Source: Rhodocytophaga rosea
GTDB lineage: Bacteria; Bacteroidota; Bacteroidia; Cytophagales; 172606-1
NCBI RefSeq assembly: GCF_010119975.1
Contig: NZ_CP048222.1
Location: 186,001 to 250,000 of the forward strand
Length of the DNA stretch: 64,000 bases
Reading direction: 5' to 3'
Positions 1 to 8,477 of the stretch are shown here, piece by piece (the first letter of the stretch is position 1; every line of letters starts with the position of its first letter). The translations under genes and the position numbers were made by a program. Below the pieces are notes generated by a model. That model saw nothing but the letters and a program-made list of their open reading frames with translations, did no database searches and was not told the origin of the DNA.

Positions 1-377
1 TTAGCATCTTGCGTGTATTCTGGAAGACGACTATAAAAAAGTGTTTTTCGAACAGAATAAATCAAGAGAATATCGTCAATGCTTATTTCATCCCTTGTTA
101 CTGTGGGTAATTCATTAGCCTCCCACTGCCTTAAAGTTTCCTTGATACCATCCCGCCAGGTGTCATCCATGATATGTGTTAAAAATAGATCCAGTGATTC
201 TTTTACCAACCTTTCAAATTGCTCAGCAGGTAGATTTCTCAAAAGATTCTCAACCAATGGAGGATTCACCTCTTTGAGAAGCTGCAGGTTTTGCTTTGCA
301 GCTTCCTCTAGTTTTACTAAAAGAAAGTGGGCATAGTTCTTTAATTTATCACTTATATATCTTATTGCCTCGTGCAT
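1..377 (-). CDS. Partial gene, N-terminal 125 residues of a helical sensor-type protein
   Basis: An open minus-strand frame starts at an ATG (complement of 375-377) and runs off the left edge, so only the N-terminus is present. The translation starts MHEAIRYISDKLKNYAHFLL and is predicted all-helical, with a repeated Leu/Glu pattern and a central LPAEQFERLVKESLDLFLTH stretch. Helical N-terminal regions like this precede PAS, GAF or STAS modules in some bacterial sensor proteins (RsbR N-terminal type), but no catalytic motif is in view, so that assignment is a guess. The gene faces out of the window and has no visible operon partner. The coding frame is clear because it has no stop in 377 bases and begins just after an AT-rich leader. 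Confidence 0.6.
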   Translation of the reverse strand, partial: MHEAIRYISDKLKNYAHFLLVKLEEAAKQNLQLLKEVNPPLVENLLRNLPAEQFERLVKESLDLFLTHIMDDTWRDGIKETLRQWEANELPTVTRDEISIDDILLIYSVRKTLFYSRLPEYTQDA

Positions 378-549
378 AGTTTAGCGGCTAAATGACTACT
401 AATACCCTCAACTCAATTTTGAAGTGTAAATATAAAGTAATATTTAAAAGAGTAGTCATGTTGCTAAAGTGTAGTAAATTGTATGACCTCTGTTTTTCGC
501 ACAGAGCTATAGTGAAAAAATCTCCGTAATAAGCACTATTTTACTATCT

Positions 550-635
550 GATTAGGATTTAGATCTGCTAACTAACTATGGAGCCGGAAGTTATTATATT
601 CCTCACGCCATCGTTCAATCTTTTCCTTAGCTGAC
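550..635 (-). pseudogene. IS3-family transposase C-terminal remnant
   Basis: On the minus strand this piece reads [19 protein letters not shown], then an in-frame stop, then LADLNP. The same block occurs on the plus strand at 1363-1485, where it is better preserved. It is the end of an IS3-family OrfB (the Y-N-x-x-R-P-H-S-x-L region). No other part of the element is recognisable here, so it is a decayed fragment. Confidence 0.65.
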
Positions 636-910
636 CTCTTCACAATAAATACGACAGTTCAGAAGTAAAGCCAAAGGCGAGGTTAATTTAACTACTCCTT
701 TACTAAAATTTCATAGAATGGCTAGAGGGGTGATAAGTTATATTTCCTCCAGCCTTATAAAATTATCTTTCCCTGTCTGCCGATTTTTATTATTTGTCGG
801 AATAATATTGGCAGGGTAAATTTTCTCAGCAGCTATACTTAAGAATTATCTACCCTGCTATCTTTCCAATCTAGTATTGAAATTTCATTTAAGCACCTCT
901 CCTTTTGGGT

Positions 911-1222
911 TCAATTAGGGATAAATGACGCATGCTCCCTTTCAATTCCATTGCCTAAAATAGTCAGAATAGGTTCTTTCTCCCGATCGGTATTTTTATT
1001 GTCATAAATAGCTGCCCACTTGATACCAAACTCCGAATTTTCAATGTACCAATAAATCCTGTTACGCCAGTACTCGAATCCATTCACTGGATCCTTCTGT
1101 CTGATGAATTTGGAATAGAAATCCTGTTTCTTAGTAGTGGTTTGTTCTCAATCGTTAAAGAAATAAATAACAGTTTTGTATATGGGACTAGTGATATCTT
1201 TAGGTGGCAATTTTTTCTTCAT
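911..1222 (-). pseudogene. Decayed copy 1 of a small repeated protein gene (about 104 codons)
   Basis: The frame starts MKKKLPPKDI and keeps the family core (QDFYSKFIRQKDPVNGFEYW type, then IKWAAIYDNKN and LTILGNG). It is interrupted by a single TGA at 1148-1150, codon 25. Homologous copies lie at 18801-19067 (N-terminally damaged) and 49202-49522 (intact, 106 aa). The function of the family is unknown to me. The C-terminus diverges after LTILGNG in all three copies. Confidence 0.75.
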
Positions 1223-1362
1223 CTTAAGTAATTATTTATGTTGTAGGTTAATTTCAAATCCAGCCTTACAATATGGCATAACTGGCATCTTATATTTATG
1301 GCGAGGCAGTAGTAAGGGTATTAAGATGGAACCATTTTTGGTTTCTTTCCATGGACGATGCC

Positions 1363-1485
1363 AAAGAAAAAATTGAGCGATGGCGAGAGGAATACAACAA
1401 CTTTCGACCTCATAGTTCGTTAGCGGATTTAACCCCTGAGCAGGTGGTAAATCAATGCCAAACCCGCTCGATTTCTTTAGTTTAG
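1363..1485 (+). pseudogene. IS3-family transposase C-terminal remnant
   Basis: The plus strand reads [20 protein letters not shown], then [12 protein letters not shown] and a terminal TRSISLV stop at about 1483-1485. This is the C-terminus of an IS3-family OrfB, downstream of the catalytic glutamate. The sequence TGGTCCTCTTTTGGGGAAG-type at about 1535-1562 is likely the right end of that element. The upstream catalytic core is missing. Confidence 0.7.
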
Positions 1486-1789
1486 GCCGGTCCTATTTTG
1501 GGAGGAGGTCAATTATCTTTTACACTCTAATTTCTTCTGGTCCTCTTTTGGGGAAGTTTACAAATAGAAACCCTCTTTTCTGGTTGCCGATTGTGCGGGA
1601 TGTAAAAATAAAATAACAGTTTTGTATCAGGATTTGGTTATCTACTATTATGGAGCTTAGTTGATGTATTTAGTAGAAAAATAAGTCATTTGTAAAGTTA
1701 ATAGCGAAAAGCCCAAAAACACCCCTTCTCGATTTTAAAAAAATTCTCAAAAAAATCTCTGGAATTTTGCTACTGCAAAAATCAAAAAC
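1486..1789. other. Non-coding stretch with a probable IS right end
   Basis: No supportable gene is seen. The first about 75 bases contain two similar GGTCCTxTTTTGGG blocks, which probably mark the right end of the IS3-type element whose transposase tail lies just upstream. The rest is AT-rich. Confidence 0.4.
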
Positions 1790-1827
1790 AAAAAACCGCC
1801 AAATTTGCGAAATTTAGCGGTTTTTTT
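1789..1827. terminator. Strong, probably bidirectional intrinsic terminator
   Basis: An inverted repeat AAACCGCCAAATTT / AAATTTAGCGGTTT-like is flanked by an A-run on the left and a T-run on the right, so either strand yields a GC-capped hairpin followed by uridines. It lies directly 3' of the minus-strand tRNA-Thr scar and fits a tRNA terminator. Confidence 0.7.
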
Positions 1828-1828
1828 G

Positions 1829-1877
1829 GAGCCCCCAGTCGGAATCGAACCAACGACCTACTGATTACAAGTATAGC
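1829..1877 (-). tRNA. tRNA-Thr(TGT) 3' fragment, probable integration scar
   Basis: Read on the minus strand this is a tRNA 3' part. It has the anticodon-loop sequence ACTTGTAATC (anticodon TGT, Thr), an AGGTCG variable/T-stem side, the T-loop GGTTCGATTCC and an acceptor end GGGGGCTCC. The D arm and 5' acceptor strand do not follow. Instead the sequence diverges into CAGTAGACAGG and then two GGTCTGAAA-like direct repeats. A tRNA 3' half joined to foreign sequence is the usual product of site-specific integration by a tyrosine recombinase. No intact partner tRNA is in the window. Confidence 0.65.
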
Positions 1878-2226
1878 GCCTGTCTACTGTCAGTCAAGGA
1901 GTTATATGCCATGGGTCTGAAATAGGTCTGAAAAAATAATTTTGAAAACACCCTTTTTACCTCCTTTCGCTAGGAAAAATCAATAGCTTAGCCAGCTAAA
2001 GATGCGTTTTGCACAAGCAATTTCTGTTAAAAGATAGCTTCCTATCCCCTGCTGATTTTTTCGCCAGTTAAAGGTCACAAGATCAAACCTACTATAAAGT
2101 ACCGAATATATTTGATCTTGTAAATGAATGGCTAAGTTTTGTCAAACTAAAACCCTACAAGACTATAAGATTTTTTACCTAGCTTCTGTCTAAAAAATAG
2201 AGGGCCTGACAATTGCAGTTACTGCT

Positions 2227-2655
2227 TTAATAATTTGAAGCTAAGCGCAATTGTGTTAATACTAATTCAGACGGAGTAAAAAGACCTTGAGCACCCCTAC
2301 CATGTATTGGTGTTTCAAACCGTTTATCAACAGAAAATAGCCAACCATAAAAATTAGGCGTATAGTCACTTAAATCATGATGCTTTTTTCTCCACAATTC
2401 CCAACGTTGCTTATCCATAGGAACTATAGCAGTTAGATTTAAAATCCCCAAGTAACACCCCTTATCTAAAATTCTATTACCAATTAGTAATTGTTGACGG
2501 AAAAACGCTTCTGCTGATGCGTCGCTTTTCAGTCCAGTATGCAACCACAATCTCCCGCGAAATGGGGTAGTCCAAGTTCGCAGCTCAACAGATTTTATTC
2601 CGGAAATAATCATTTCAGCGTAAGGCTGACGTACACTCAAGGCATGTATAATCAT
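2227..2655 (-). CDS. ASCH-domain protein, last gene of the CHAT-QatBC-like operon
   Basis: This 142-aa protein has the ASCH signature at its N-terminus: LSVRQPYAEMIISGIKSVE followed by LRTW, with a later GCYLGILNLTAI strand pattern. ASCH domains belong to the PUA-like superfamily and bind RNA or modified nucleotides; some members hydrolyse modified nucleosides. It is the distal gene of a minus-strand operon, starting 8 bases after the QueC/QatC-like gene ends. In that context a role in sensing or handling a modified base or nucleotide is plausible but inferred. The domain call is confident; the substrate is unknown. Confidence 0.85.
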   Translation of the reverse strand: MIIHALSVRQPYAEMIISGIKSVELRTWTTPFRGRLWLHTGLKSDASAEAFFRQQLLIGNRILDKGCYLGILNLTAIVPMDKQRWELWRKKHHDLSDYTPNFYGWLFSVDKRFETPIHGRGAQGLFTPSELVLTQLRLASNY

Positions 2656-2663
2656 AGAAATTA

Positions 2664-3977
2664 CTACTTAGGGAATGTTTGAATAAATTCATTTGAAAAC
2701 CGCTTATATACATCGTATAAGGATTGATAGTTCACAGACCAACCTGAAGCTATCAATTCCCGAGTATTACTATCAAGCACACGCAGATAAAAATCATTTT
2801 TGTCTTTGCATACATTTATTCTTTCAGCAAAACCTTGATAAGAACGAAAAGCAAAACCTTTCTTTGCATCTATTTGAACAGATTTATCCAAAATATCTAT
2901 CTCACATATTGAACTATAATTTGAATCCGCAGTAAGGCGAATTATACAAGGAATGCAAATGCCGCACGGGCGGTTAGCATTTTTTTTGCCTACAAGTGCA
3001 TGATTAGCATAATGATACCAGCAGGTTTCAGCTTTAATTAAAATGTCATTGAACTTAGGACATACATCTAGTGCAAATTGGTGTATTTCATTCTTGGTAT
3101 TAAATACAAAAGGATTTTTTAGGGTCCAAGTACTATCATATAAATTTGATAACAATTGAGTAAAGTATTCATGTAATATGGGATGAGCATGTTTAGTCAT
3201 TAAGATAGCAGGTGTTGGGGATACGGCGTTAGCCAGAATGCCATTCTCAAATTGAATAAGGTGCCTACATTGCCAAGAATCAGCAATAACTGCTCCAAGT
3301 GACATAAATAAAAAAGAGCGGTAATAGAAAGATTTATTAGTATTTTTTCGTTCAGTAATTTTTTCTTTATTTTCAACCACAACGGTTTTACAGCGGGAGT
3401 AGAATGAAGTTAATGCTGATGGATCAGAAATACCTAAATCCTTTAATATATTGTTCTGAGCTGTGTATTGACGTGTGTAATATGACACATAGCGAGTGGC
3501 TTTACGTTCTTCCGAACTAATGGTAGCCACACCACAAGTACTATCCATACCTCCGGAAAAAAGGGCAATTTGTTTAATGGATACATCCGCATTAGTCTCA
3601 ATATTGAGCTTTGGTTTTAAAGTTTGATCATTTGGTTTAAAAATAAACTCCCATTCTGCATCATCAAGGCAGGTTAACAATTGCTGTAACGCTTGTGTAA
3701 CTTGAGGCTGTCTCCATTTTTCAGGTTGATACATAGGAACAGTGAGAGTATACTTCTTTGGCGGGTTGGTTAATAAGTTTTTATGTAATAATTTTTCAAT
3801 ATGAAATATACAAAAAGCAACTGTCAGTAAATCAAGACTTGTATCGCTAAATCCATACGGTCCTACTCGACTGTCATCCGATAACATCCATACTAGACCA
3901 GGCTCACCAAGAGAGAACTTGATTGTATATGATGATCCTTGTTGAATTCGTTCAATCTCACATTCTACTTGAGGCAT
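2664..3977 (-). CDS. QueC/QatC-like PP-loop enzyme
   Basis: This 437-aa protein has an N-terminal extension of about 130 residues and a QueC-like domain. The ATP pyrophosphatase loop is ALFSGGMDS at residues 138-146. The QueC-type zinc cysteines are C319 and the CGICIPC triad C338/C341/C344, followed by IIR. QueC makes the 7-deazaguanine preQ0, but this protein is about twice QueC size and has no queD/E/F neighbours. The long form matches QatC of the Qat anti-phage system and Cap9 of type IV CBASS. Its upstream neighbour has the Gly-rich N-terminus expected of a QatB-like partner, with a 15-base gap. I infer a role in modifying a partner protein or nucleobase in defence rather than in tRNA queuosine synthesis. 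Confidence 0.85.
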   Translation of the reverse strand: MPQVECEIERIQQGSSYTIKFSLGEPGLVWMLSDDSRVGPYGFSDTSLDLLTVAFCIFHIEKLLHKNLLTNPPKKYTLTVPMYQPEKWRQPQVTQALQQLLTCLDDAEWEFIFKPNDQTLKPKLNIETNADVSIKQIALFSGGMDSTCGVATISSEERKATRYVSYYTRQYTAQNNILKDLGISDPSALTSFYSRCKTVVVENKEKITERKNTNKSFYYRSFLFMSLGAVIADSWQCRHLIQFENGILANAVSPTPAILMTKHAHPILHEYFTQLLSNLYDSTWTLKNPFVFNTKNEIHQFALDVCPKFNDILIKAETCWYHYANHALVGKKNANRPCGICIPCIIRLTADSNYSSICEIDILDKSVQIDAKKGFAFRSYQGFAERINVCKDKNDFYLRVLDSNTRELIASGWSVNYQSLYDVYKRFSNEFIQTFPK

Positions 3978-3992
3978 ATAGAGCAGTAATTT

Positions 3993-4760
3993 TTATGATA
4001 AAATATTAGAAGCAGGAGTTTCAAAATAAGAACTGAACCATTTATACTCACAAGCAAATAAATCAAATAAGTTGCTGTACGTTATTTGATTAATATTAAG
4101 CTCTTCATGCTTATTATGTAAGAATTTATCTTCAAAATCCTTAATTAATTGATTAGCTTTTGCTTGAGCTATTTCTCTGAGGCAGTCTTGATCAAAGTCA
4201 TTCATGCCTTCTGACTCACGTTTTAGTAACTCATAAAGAACAAATCCTAGAAAATAACCAGATATTGATTGAAAAACATTATAATTAAGATGTTTTCTAA
4301 CATCATCAATATCACCATCAATATACACATCCAAATTGTCACCTAAAGCCCGCAGCACAAAACTTTCCAGAGCCATTCTAACAACACCTTTAACCTTACT
4401 ATTTTCCTTCCCAGCGTTTTCTTTAATAACCTTATTCACCCAGTTCTGTAGACACCCTGGCCCACCATCAACTTTATCAAACGTTTGAGTCGTACTCCAG
4501 CTCCGTACTATTCTTAGCTCTCTACTCAAGTCAAATAGTGAGGAATAAACACCTCTTACTAATGAGTTGCTAATTTGATCTTTAAAATATGATTTGCCTA
4601 CAGAGGATAACTTCTCAAACACCTCCTGGGCTCCTCGGTGAATGACTTGGCGTCTGGTTTTATCGTCTGCACTTGTTCTCAGACTCACAAAGCTGCTCAT
4701 ACCAAATCCCCCTCCGCCTCCAGCTCTACCGCCACCTGTTCCAAACGATCCTGTTCCCAT
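3993..4760 (-). CDS. QatB-like protein with Gly-rich N-terminal tail
   Basis: This 255-aa protein starts MGTGSFGTGGGRAGGG and then becomes a mainly helical domain without recognisable catalytic motifs. QatB proteins of the Qat system also begin MG-[ST] with a flexible Gly/Pro-rich tail and are encoded beside QatC. QueC-like enzymes in defence are reported to conjugate a deazaguanine to an exposed N-terminal glycine of the partner protein. Removal of Met1 here would expose Gly2. The match is by N-terminal character, length and neighbourhood, since I cannot run a profile search. It sits between the 661-aa gene (42-base gap) and the QatC-like gene (15-base gap). Confidence 0.65.
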   Translation of the reverse strand: MGTGSFGTGGGRAGGGGGFGMSSFVSLRTSADDKTRRQVIHRGAQEVFEKLSSVGKSYFKDQISNSLVRGVYSSLFDLSRELRIVRSWSTTQTFDKVDGGPGCLQNWVNKVIKENAGKENSKVKGVVRMALESFVLRALGDNLDVYIDGDIDDVRKHLNYNVFQSISGYFLGFVLYELLKRESEGMNDFDQDCLREIAQAKANQLIKDFEDKFLHNKHEELNINQITYSNLFDLFACEYKWFSSYFETPASNILS

Positions 4761-4802
4761 GATTATATATTTGATTTTAATTTTATTTCCCTAGCTCATC
4801 CA

Positions 4803-6788
4803 TTAACCAAAAGCTTGTCTCATCTGATTAAATAACTTATCGCAATCATTATTTACTGTCTTACTAACAAGTACCTGATGAAGTCCCAGTATTTTTTTTA
4901 TTCTACTCTGGTCTGATTCGGCTTTGTTTAAATATGAATGCTGTAGTGTTAATTTGGCTGCATTACATAACCATTGTAATGAATCTTCTGGTTTGTTTTG
5001 CTCTAGTAATCGCGCGGCTCCTCCTACTAAGTTGTTCAACCTCGTTCGTATAGCCCAGCCATGGGTATAGGCTTCCAAAATTTTGTTTATCTCAAGAAGC
5101 CTTTGTGGTTCAAAATCTTCGAATTTCCAAAATTTGCGACTTCTAGCAACTCCTAAAAGCATAAAATTATTTAGTAAGTCAGCCTTTTGTATACAATCTT
5201 CTAAGATGCGTCGGGCTTCTAGGCGAAATTCGTCACTATTTCCTTTCTTAGCTAGGCTTGAAAGTAGGGCTTTACATTCAACTATTTTTGATAAAACATA
5301 TAATATTTCTGCTGGAAATGTACTATCCTGATCAGAAGCAACTTCTTCATTAGCCAACATTAATTCACGTTGTGCTTCTTCTAGTTGGCTGAACAAAAAC
5401 TCTAAATCTACTAAAGGTTCTTCTCGTTCAATTTTATCTTTCACAGGCTGGTAGATACATTCTGCCAAATTGCGGCGGATAATAGCTCGGTCAGAACTTC
5501 CATATTCGTCGCCTTCTGCTACCCATTCTTTAAGCAGACTTCTGTATCCTTGCTTCGCTTCAGGATAACCATGAAATATGTATTGAATTATTCTCAATTT
5601 ATCATGTTGCAACTTGCGAATCTCCCGTAAGGCTCGACTTTTAACTGTAGAGTCAGTAGTGCTCTGAGTCAAAGGTTCAAGTATTTTTATGGCCTGATCC
5701 AGCGACTCGTCAATAGCACTCCTTAAGTCATCATCTTCTCCTTTTGCTTTTATAATTTCAGCTTGAAGAATAAATTTCATTGCTTTGTCAAATTCATTAA
5801 GGTCAACAGATGTTTCAATGCAATGATTTAACCAAAACTCAGCCCGCCTCAACTCGAATAGCTGAAGGTATGCCCATGCCACATATAGCTTTGATAAATT
5901 GCTAACTGATAGAGCCTTATTGCTATTAAGGAGTTTGATTAGCTCTATGATCTTTTTAGGACGGTTTTTGTTATAATTTCGCTTAATAAGGTTATTTAAA
6001 AAGTCTATGGCTTGCTCTTCCATTTTGGCTTGCACCGCATGAAAAAACATCTTTTCCACTATTATTTCTTTCAGTGTTGTCTGAGTTTCTTCTGCCTGTT
6101 TTAACATAAGGTAAAAACATTCTTTGTGGGCTTGCTGGCGTTCATGTTCACTCAAGCTAGGCTGGCTGAAAACAGTATATCGTGCAAAAGCCGATAACAA
6201 AATACCTGCATCTGTCTTAATCAGACAGTATGGGGCGTACTGCCATTTCATGAAATCGGTATCTTTGAATTGATGCCAACCCTGATTTACAAGAAGATAC
6301 TCTGGTATTTCCATATCCAATGTTGCCATTATGTTCATTAGCCTTCTTTCATCTATCCAGGCTTGTAATACATTTTGTTGTTCATACTGATTGAGTAGAG
6401 TATCCATTTGCCAAGTATCTGTTAGTATATTTGAAATGGTTTGATTGGTAAATAGCCAGATTGTTCCTGGACAAGTATTTATAGCTTCCCAAAACCAGTG
6501 AACTTGTTTATAAAAGGGTGGATTAATAATTACTAAAAATAAACCCTCAGTGCTACATACTTTCTGCCAACCAGATTGAGGTGATTGAATCATACCCTTG
6601 ATTCGGTGCAATAACTCTATTTGTTCAACAAATGTTAATTCAGCTTGTTTTAATACTGATTCGGCCCACTCACTCAGCCGTTCATCAACCATATCTATAT
6701 CAAAAATTGAGTTATTTACAGACGATGAATTGATTGAAGTATCTGCTGCATATGGATAAAAGTCAATTACTAAGGGGTCTTGCCCCAT
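4803..6788 (-). CDS. 661-aa helical, TPR-like protein of the CHAT-QatBC-like operon
   Basis: The N-terminal about 220 residues are mixed alpha/beta (FLVIINPPF and GTIWLFTN strand-like segments). From about residue 230 to the end the protein is almost all helix, with repeating A-x-x-x-L patterns such as LYVAWAYLQLFELRRAEFWL, consistent with degenerate TPR repeats. No enzyme motif is visible. The start ATG lies inside the end of the CHAT gene (19-base overlap), so the two are translationally coupled. TPR proteins commonly pair with CHAT proteases as substrates or regulators, and I infer that role. The protein also begins Met-Gly, like the QatB-like neighbour. Confidence 0.7.
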   Translation of the reverse strand: MGQDPLVIDFYPYAADTSINSSSVNNSIFDIDMVDERLSEWAESVLKQAELTFVEQIELLHRIKGMIQSPQSGWQKVCSTEGLFLVIINPPFYKQVHWFWEAINTCPGTIWLFTNQTISNILTDTWQMDTLLNQYEQQNVLQAWIDERRLMNIMATLDMEIPEYLLVNQGWHQFKDTDFMKWQYAPYCLIKTDAGILLSAFARYTVFSQPSLSEHERQQAHKECFYLMLKQAEETQTTLKEIIVEKMFFHAVQAKMEEQAIDFLNNLIKRNYNKNRPKKIIELIKLLNSNKALSVSNLSKLYVAWAYLQLFELRRAEFWLNHCIETSVDLNEFDKAMKFILQAEIIKAKGEDDDLRSAIDESLDQAIKILEPLTQSTTDSTVKSRALREIRKLQHDKLRIIQYIFHGYPEAKQGYRSLLKEWVAEGDEYGSSDRAIIRRNLAECIYQPVKDKIEREEPLVDLEFLFSQLEEAQRELMLANEEVASDQDSTFPAEILYVLSKIVECKALLSSLAKKGNSDEFRLEARRILEDCIQKADLLNNFMLLGVARSRKFWKFEDFEPQRLLEINKILEAYTHGWAIRTRLNNLVGGAARLLEQNKPEDSLQWLCNAAKLTLQHSYLNKAESDQSRIKKILGLHQVLVSKTVNNDCDKLFNQMRQAFG

Positions 6789-8068
6789 TTTGATATAAGT
6801 TGATGTAAAATCTGGTACAGGTCAATCAATGCTTCTCGACTATATTGTATTTTAGTACATAGGCGCCTAATTGGTTTCCCATCCTTAATAACATGTTCTG
6901 ACCAAATATTATCTTGATCAGGCAAAAATGTGAGAGGGTTGAGTGTCGTCCTGTCATTATAAAGCATCTGTTCAAATGCTAAGTACTGAAGCCTTGCCTG
7001 ATTTGAAAGTGAATGGCTCCAAGCTAATTTTTTAGGTAGTTGGCGGTTAACCCAAATTACAGGGCTAGCCCAATCGACCCGGTGCAGCTTTTCGGCTACA
7101 CTAGCCCTCTTTAGATTAGCTCTGATTTCTCCAAAAGCAGCTTCCAACGGCACCTCATTTACTATGCGTTTAATGACTTCACCGGCAAGTATACGGCCGG
7201 TAGCTAACCAGATAGGTGATTGCATAGCTACCATAGTCAGTGGTCTATCTCGCCCAATCAATTTAAAAAATGTGGGAGCAGCGAAACTTGTCTCTGTTAC
7301 ATCAGCACGAGCAGTATCACAAGCTGATAAAAAAATATATAATGGGGATTTTTTGGCAGCCAGAATAGATTTTGCAAATGCTTCTGCTGATACCCATGTA
7401 TTATCAGAAGCCAATAAACCTGCCTCCGGACTATTCCGACCATGACCATTGAACCATAATATATGCGGCTGGATAGAATCAAGCTGTCCTTGAAATTCTT
7501 GTATATTGAAGCCCTTAACAATTGGCTCGGCTACCTTATTTCGGATAGATGTTGGTAGGTCGCTATAAGCTTTAAATATTGCCTTGGTCTCTATACTTGG
7601 ATCGATATATCCAGTTGAATCGTTGCCAGGACTACCTTCTAAAACTAATATCTTCAATTGATCAGTGAATTCAGTTGGGCCGAATTCCCTCAAGTTTAAA
7701 GACTGAACCCGAACCAGTGATATTTTTTCTAGTATATCATATTGCCTATTAGTAACTAATTCATCGAGAAGTAATTCCCATGGCAAATACCAGTATTTAG
7801 GAAAGCATAGGTAGAATATTCGTATACTGCCTGAATCGGATGCAGGTGTATAGTTTCGCCAATTCTTACGGATCTCCTTAACCAATTCCTGGAACTCTTC
7901 CTGAAATGCCTGATTTCTTAAATTACCAGGAGGAGGTGGCAAAATAGGTCGACGGGCAAGCTGAATAAAATGCTCCCGCTTGTTTGGCTCAATAATATTC
8001 CAACCATAGGCTGCAGAAAAAATCTTTTTCTTCCAGCTTATCTTATAAGTTTTTACCGTTTCCACCAC
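6770..8068 (-). CDS. CHAT-domain caspase-like protease
   Basis: This 432-aa protein contains a CHAT (caspase HetF associated with TPRs) domain. The catalytic histidine is H209 in ILWFNGHGR and the cysteine is C250 in IFLSACDTAR, each after a hydrophobic strand as in the family. The N-terminal about 130 residues (KILVLEG preceded by YLPWELLLDE) fit the pro-domain strands usually found before CHAT. No signal peptide is seen. CHAT proteases act as regulated effectors in several anti-phage systems, cutting a partner when infection is sensed. The gene overlaps both neighbours (16 bases with the upstream membrane gene, 19 with the downstream TPR-like gene), which indicates one operon and a fixed stoichiometry. 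Confidence 0.88.
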   Translation of the reverse strand: MVETVKTYKISWKKKIFSAAYGWNIIEPNKREHFIQLARRPILPPPPGNLRNQAFQEEFQELVKEIRKNWRNYTPASDSGSIRIFYLCFPKYWYLPWELLLDELVTNRQYDILEKISLVRVQSLNLREFGPTEFTDQLKILVLEGSPGNDSTGYIDPSIETKAIFKAYSDLPTSIRNKVAEPIVKGFNIQEFQGQLDSIQPHILWFNGHGRNSPEAGLLASDNTWVSAEAFAKSILAAKKSPLYIFLSACDTARADVTETSFAAPTFFKLIGRDRPLTMVAMQSPIWLATGRILAGEVIKRIVNEVPLEAAFGEIRANLKRASVAEKLHRVDWASPVIWVNRQLPKKLAWSHSLSNQARLQYLAFEQMLYNDRTTLNPLTFLPDQDNIWSEHVIKDGKPIRRLCTKIQYSREALIDLYQILHQLISKWGKTP

Positions 8069-8403
8069 CGTAGTAGAGAGAAACTGGTATTATTGTACTG
8101 TAGACCTTTGTTTTCCCCTTTATCTTGCTGATCATGATCATCAATGTTAAATTTGGATGCCAGCTTGGTTAAGATACTAGGGGCTGAATACCCAATTAGC
8201 AAAGCTTGAATACCTGTAGTGGGTGCTAAAAGCCATGTTACAAGTGCACCCAACCCCATCTGCAAAATCAGTCCAATCCAAAACATAGGTTGCTTAAAAT
8301 AATTAGGTATGTTAGAGGTATACCGTTCTTGGATAATTCGAAGGGTATCAGGTATAATTCCACCTAATAGACCTAACCACAAAAAGGTGTCTGTAACTTG
8401 CAT
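8053..8403 (-). CDS. Small membrane protein, first gene of the CHAT-QatBC-like operon
   Basis: This 116-aa protein has two to three hydrophobic segments: near residues 5-20 (FLWLGLLGGIIP), 41-60 (MFWIGLILQMGLGALVTWLL) and 65-76. A polar, charged tail follows. The hydrophobic pattern suggests an inner-membrane anchor. It overlaps the CHAT gene by 16 bases. No family is recognised. In this operon it may provide membrane localisation or be a membrane-disrupting effector; the sequence does not decide which. Confidence 0.65.
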   Translation of the reverse strand: MQVTDTFLWLGLLGGIIPDTLRIIQERYTSNIPNYFKQPMFWIGLILQMGLGALVTWLLAPTTGIQALLIGYSAPSILTKLASKFNIDDHDQQDKGENKGLQYNNTSFSLLRWWKR

Positions 8404-8477
8404 AAGTTTGGGCTATTTAATGACTGATGAATAGTATTAATTATATGGTGTTGTTACTTTATAATAATTTAATTGGT

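Noticed and set aside
79-336. Plus-strand open frame of 85 codons
   Set aside because: It is antisense to the partial minus-strand gene at 1-377, whose frame continues off the edge without stops.
1176-1376. Plus-strand open frame of 66 codons
   Set aside because: No family resemblance; it crosses the start of the decayed repeat gene and precedes the IS3 remnant.
2664-3977. Reading the PP-loop gene as housekeeping queC
   Set aside because: It is twice QueC length and has no queuosine-pathway neighbours, while the operon holds defence-type genes.
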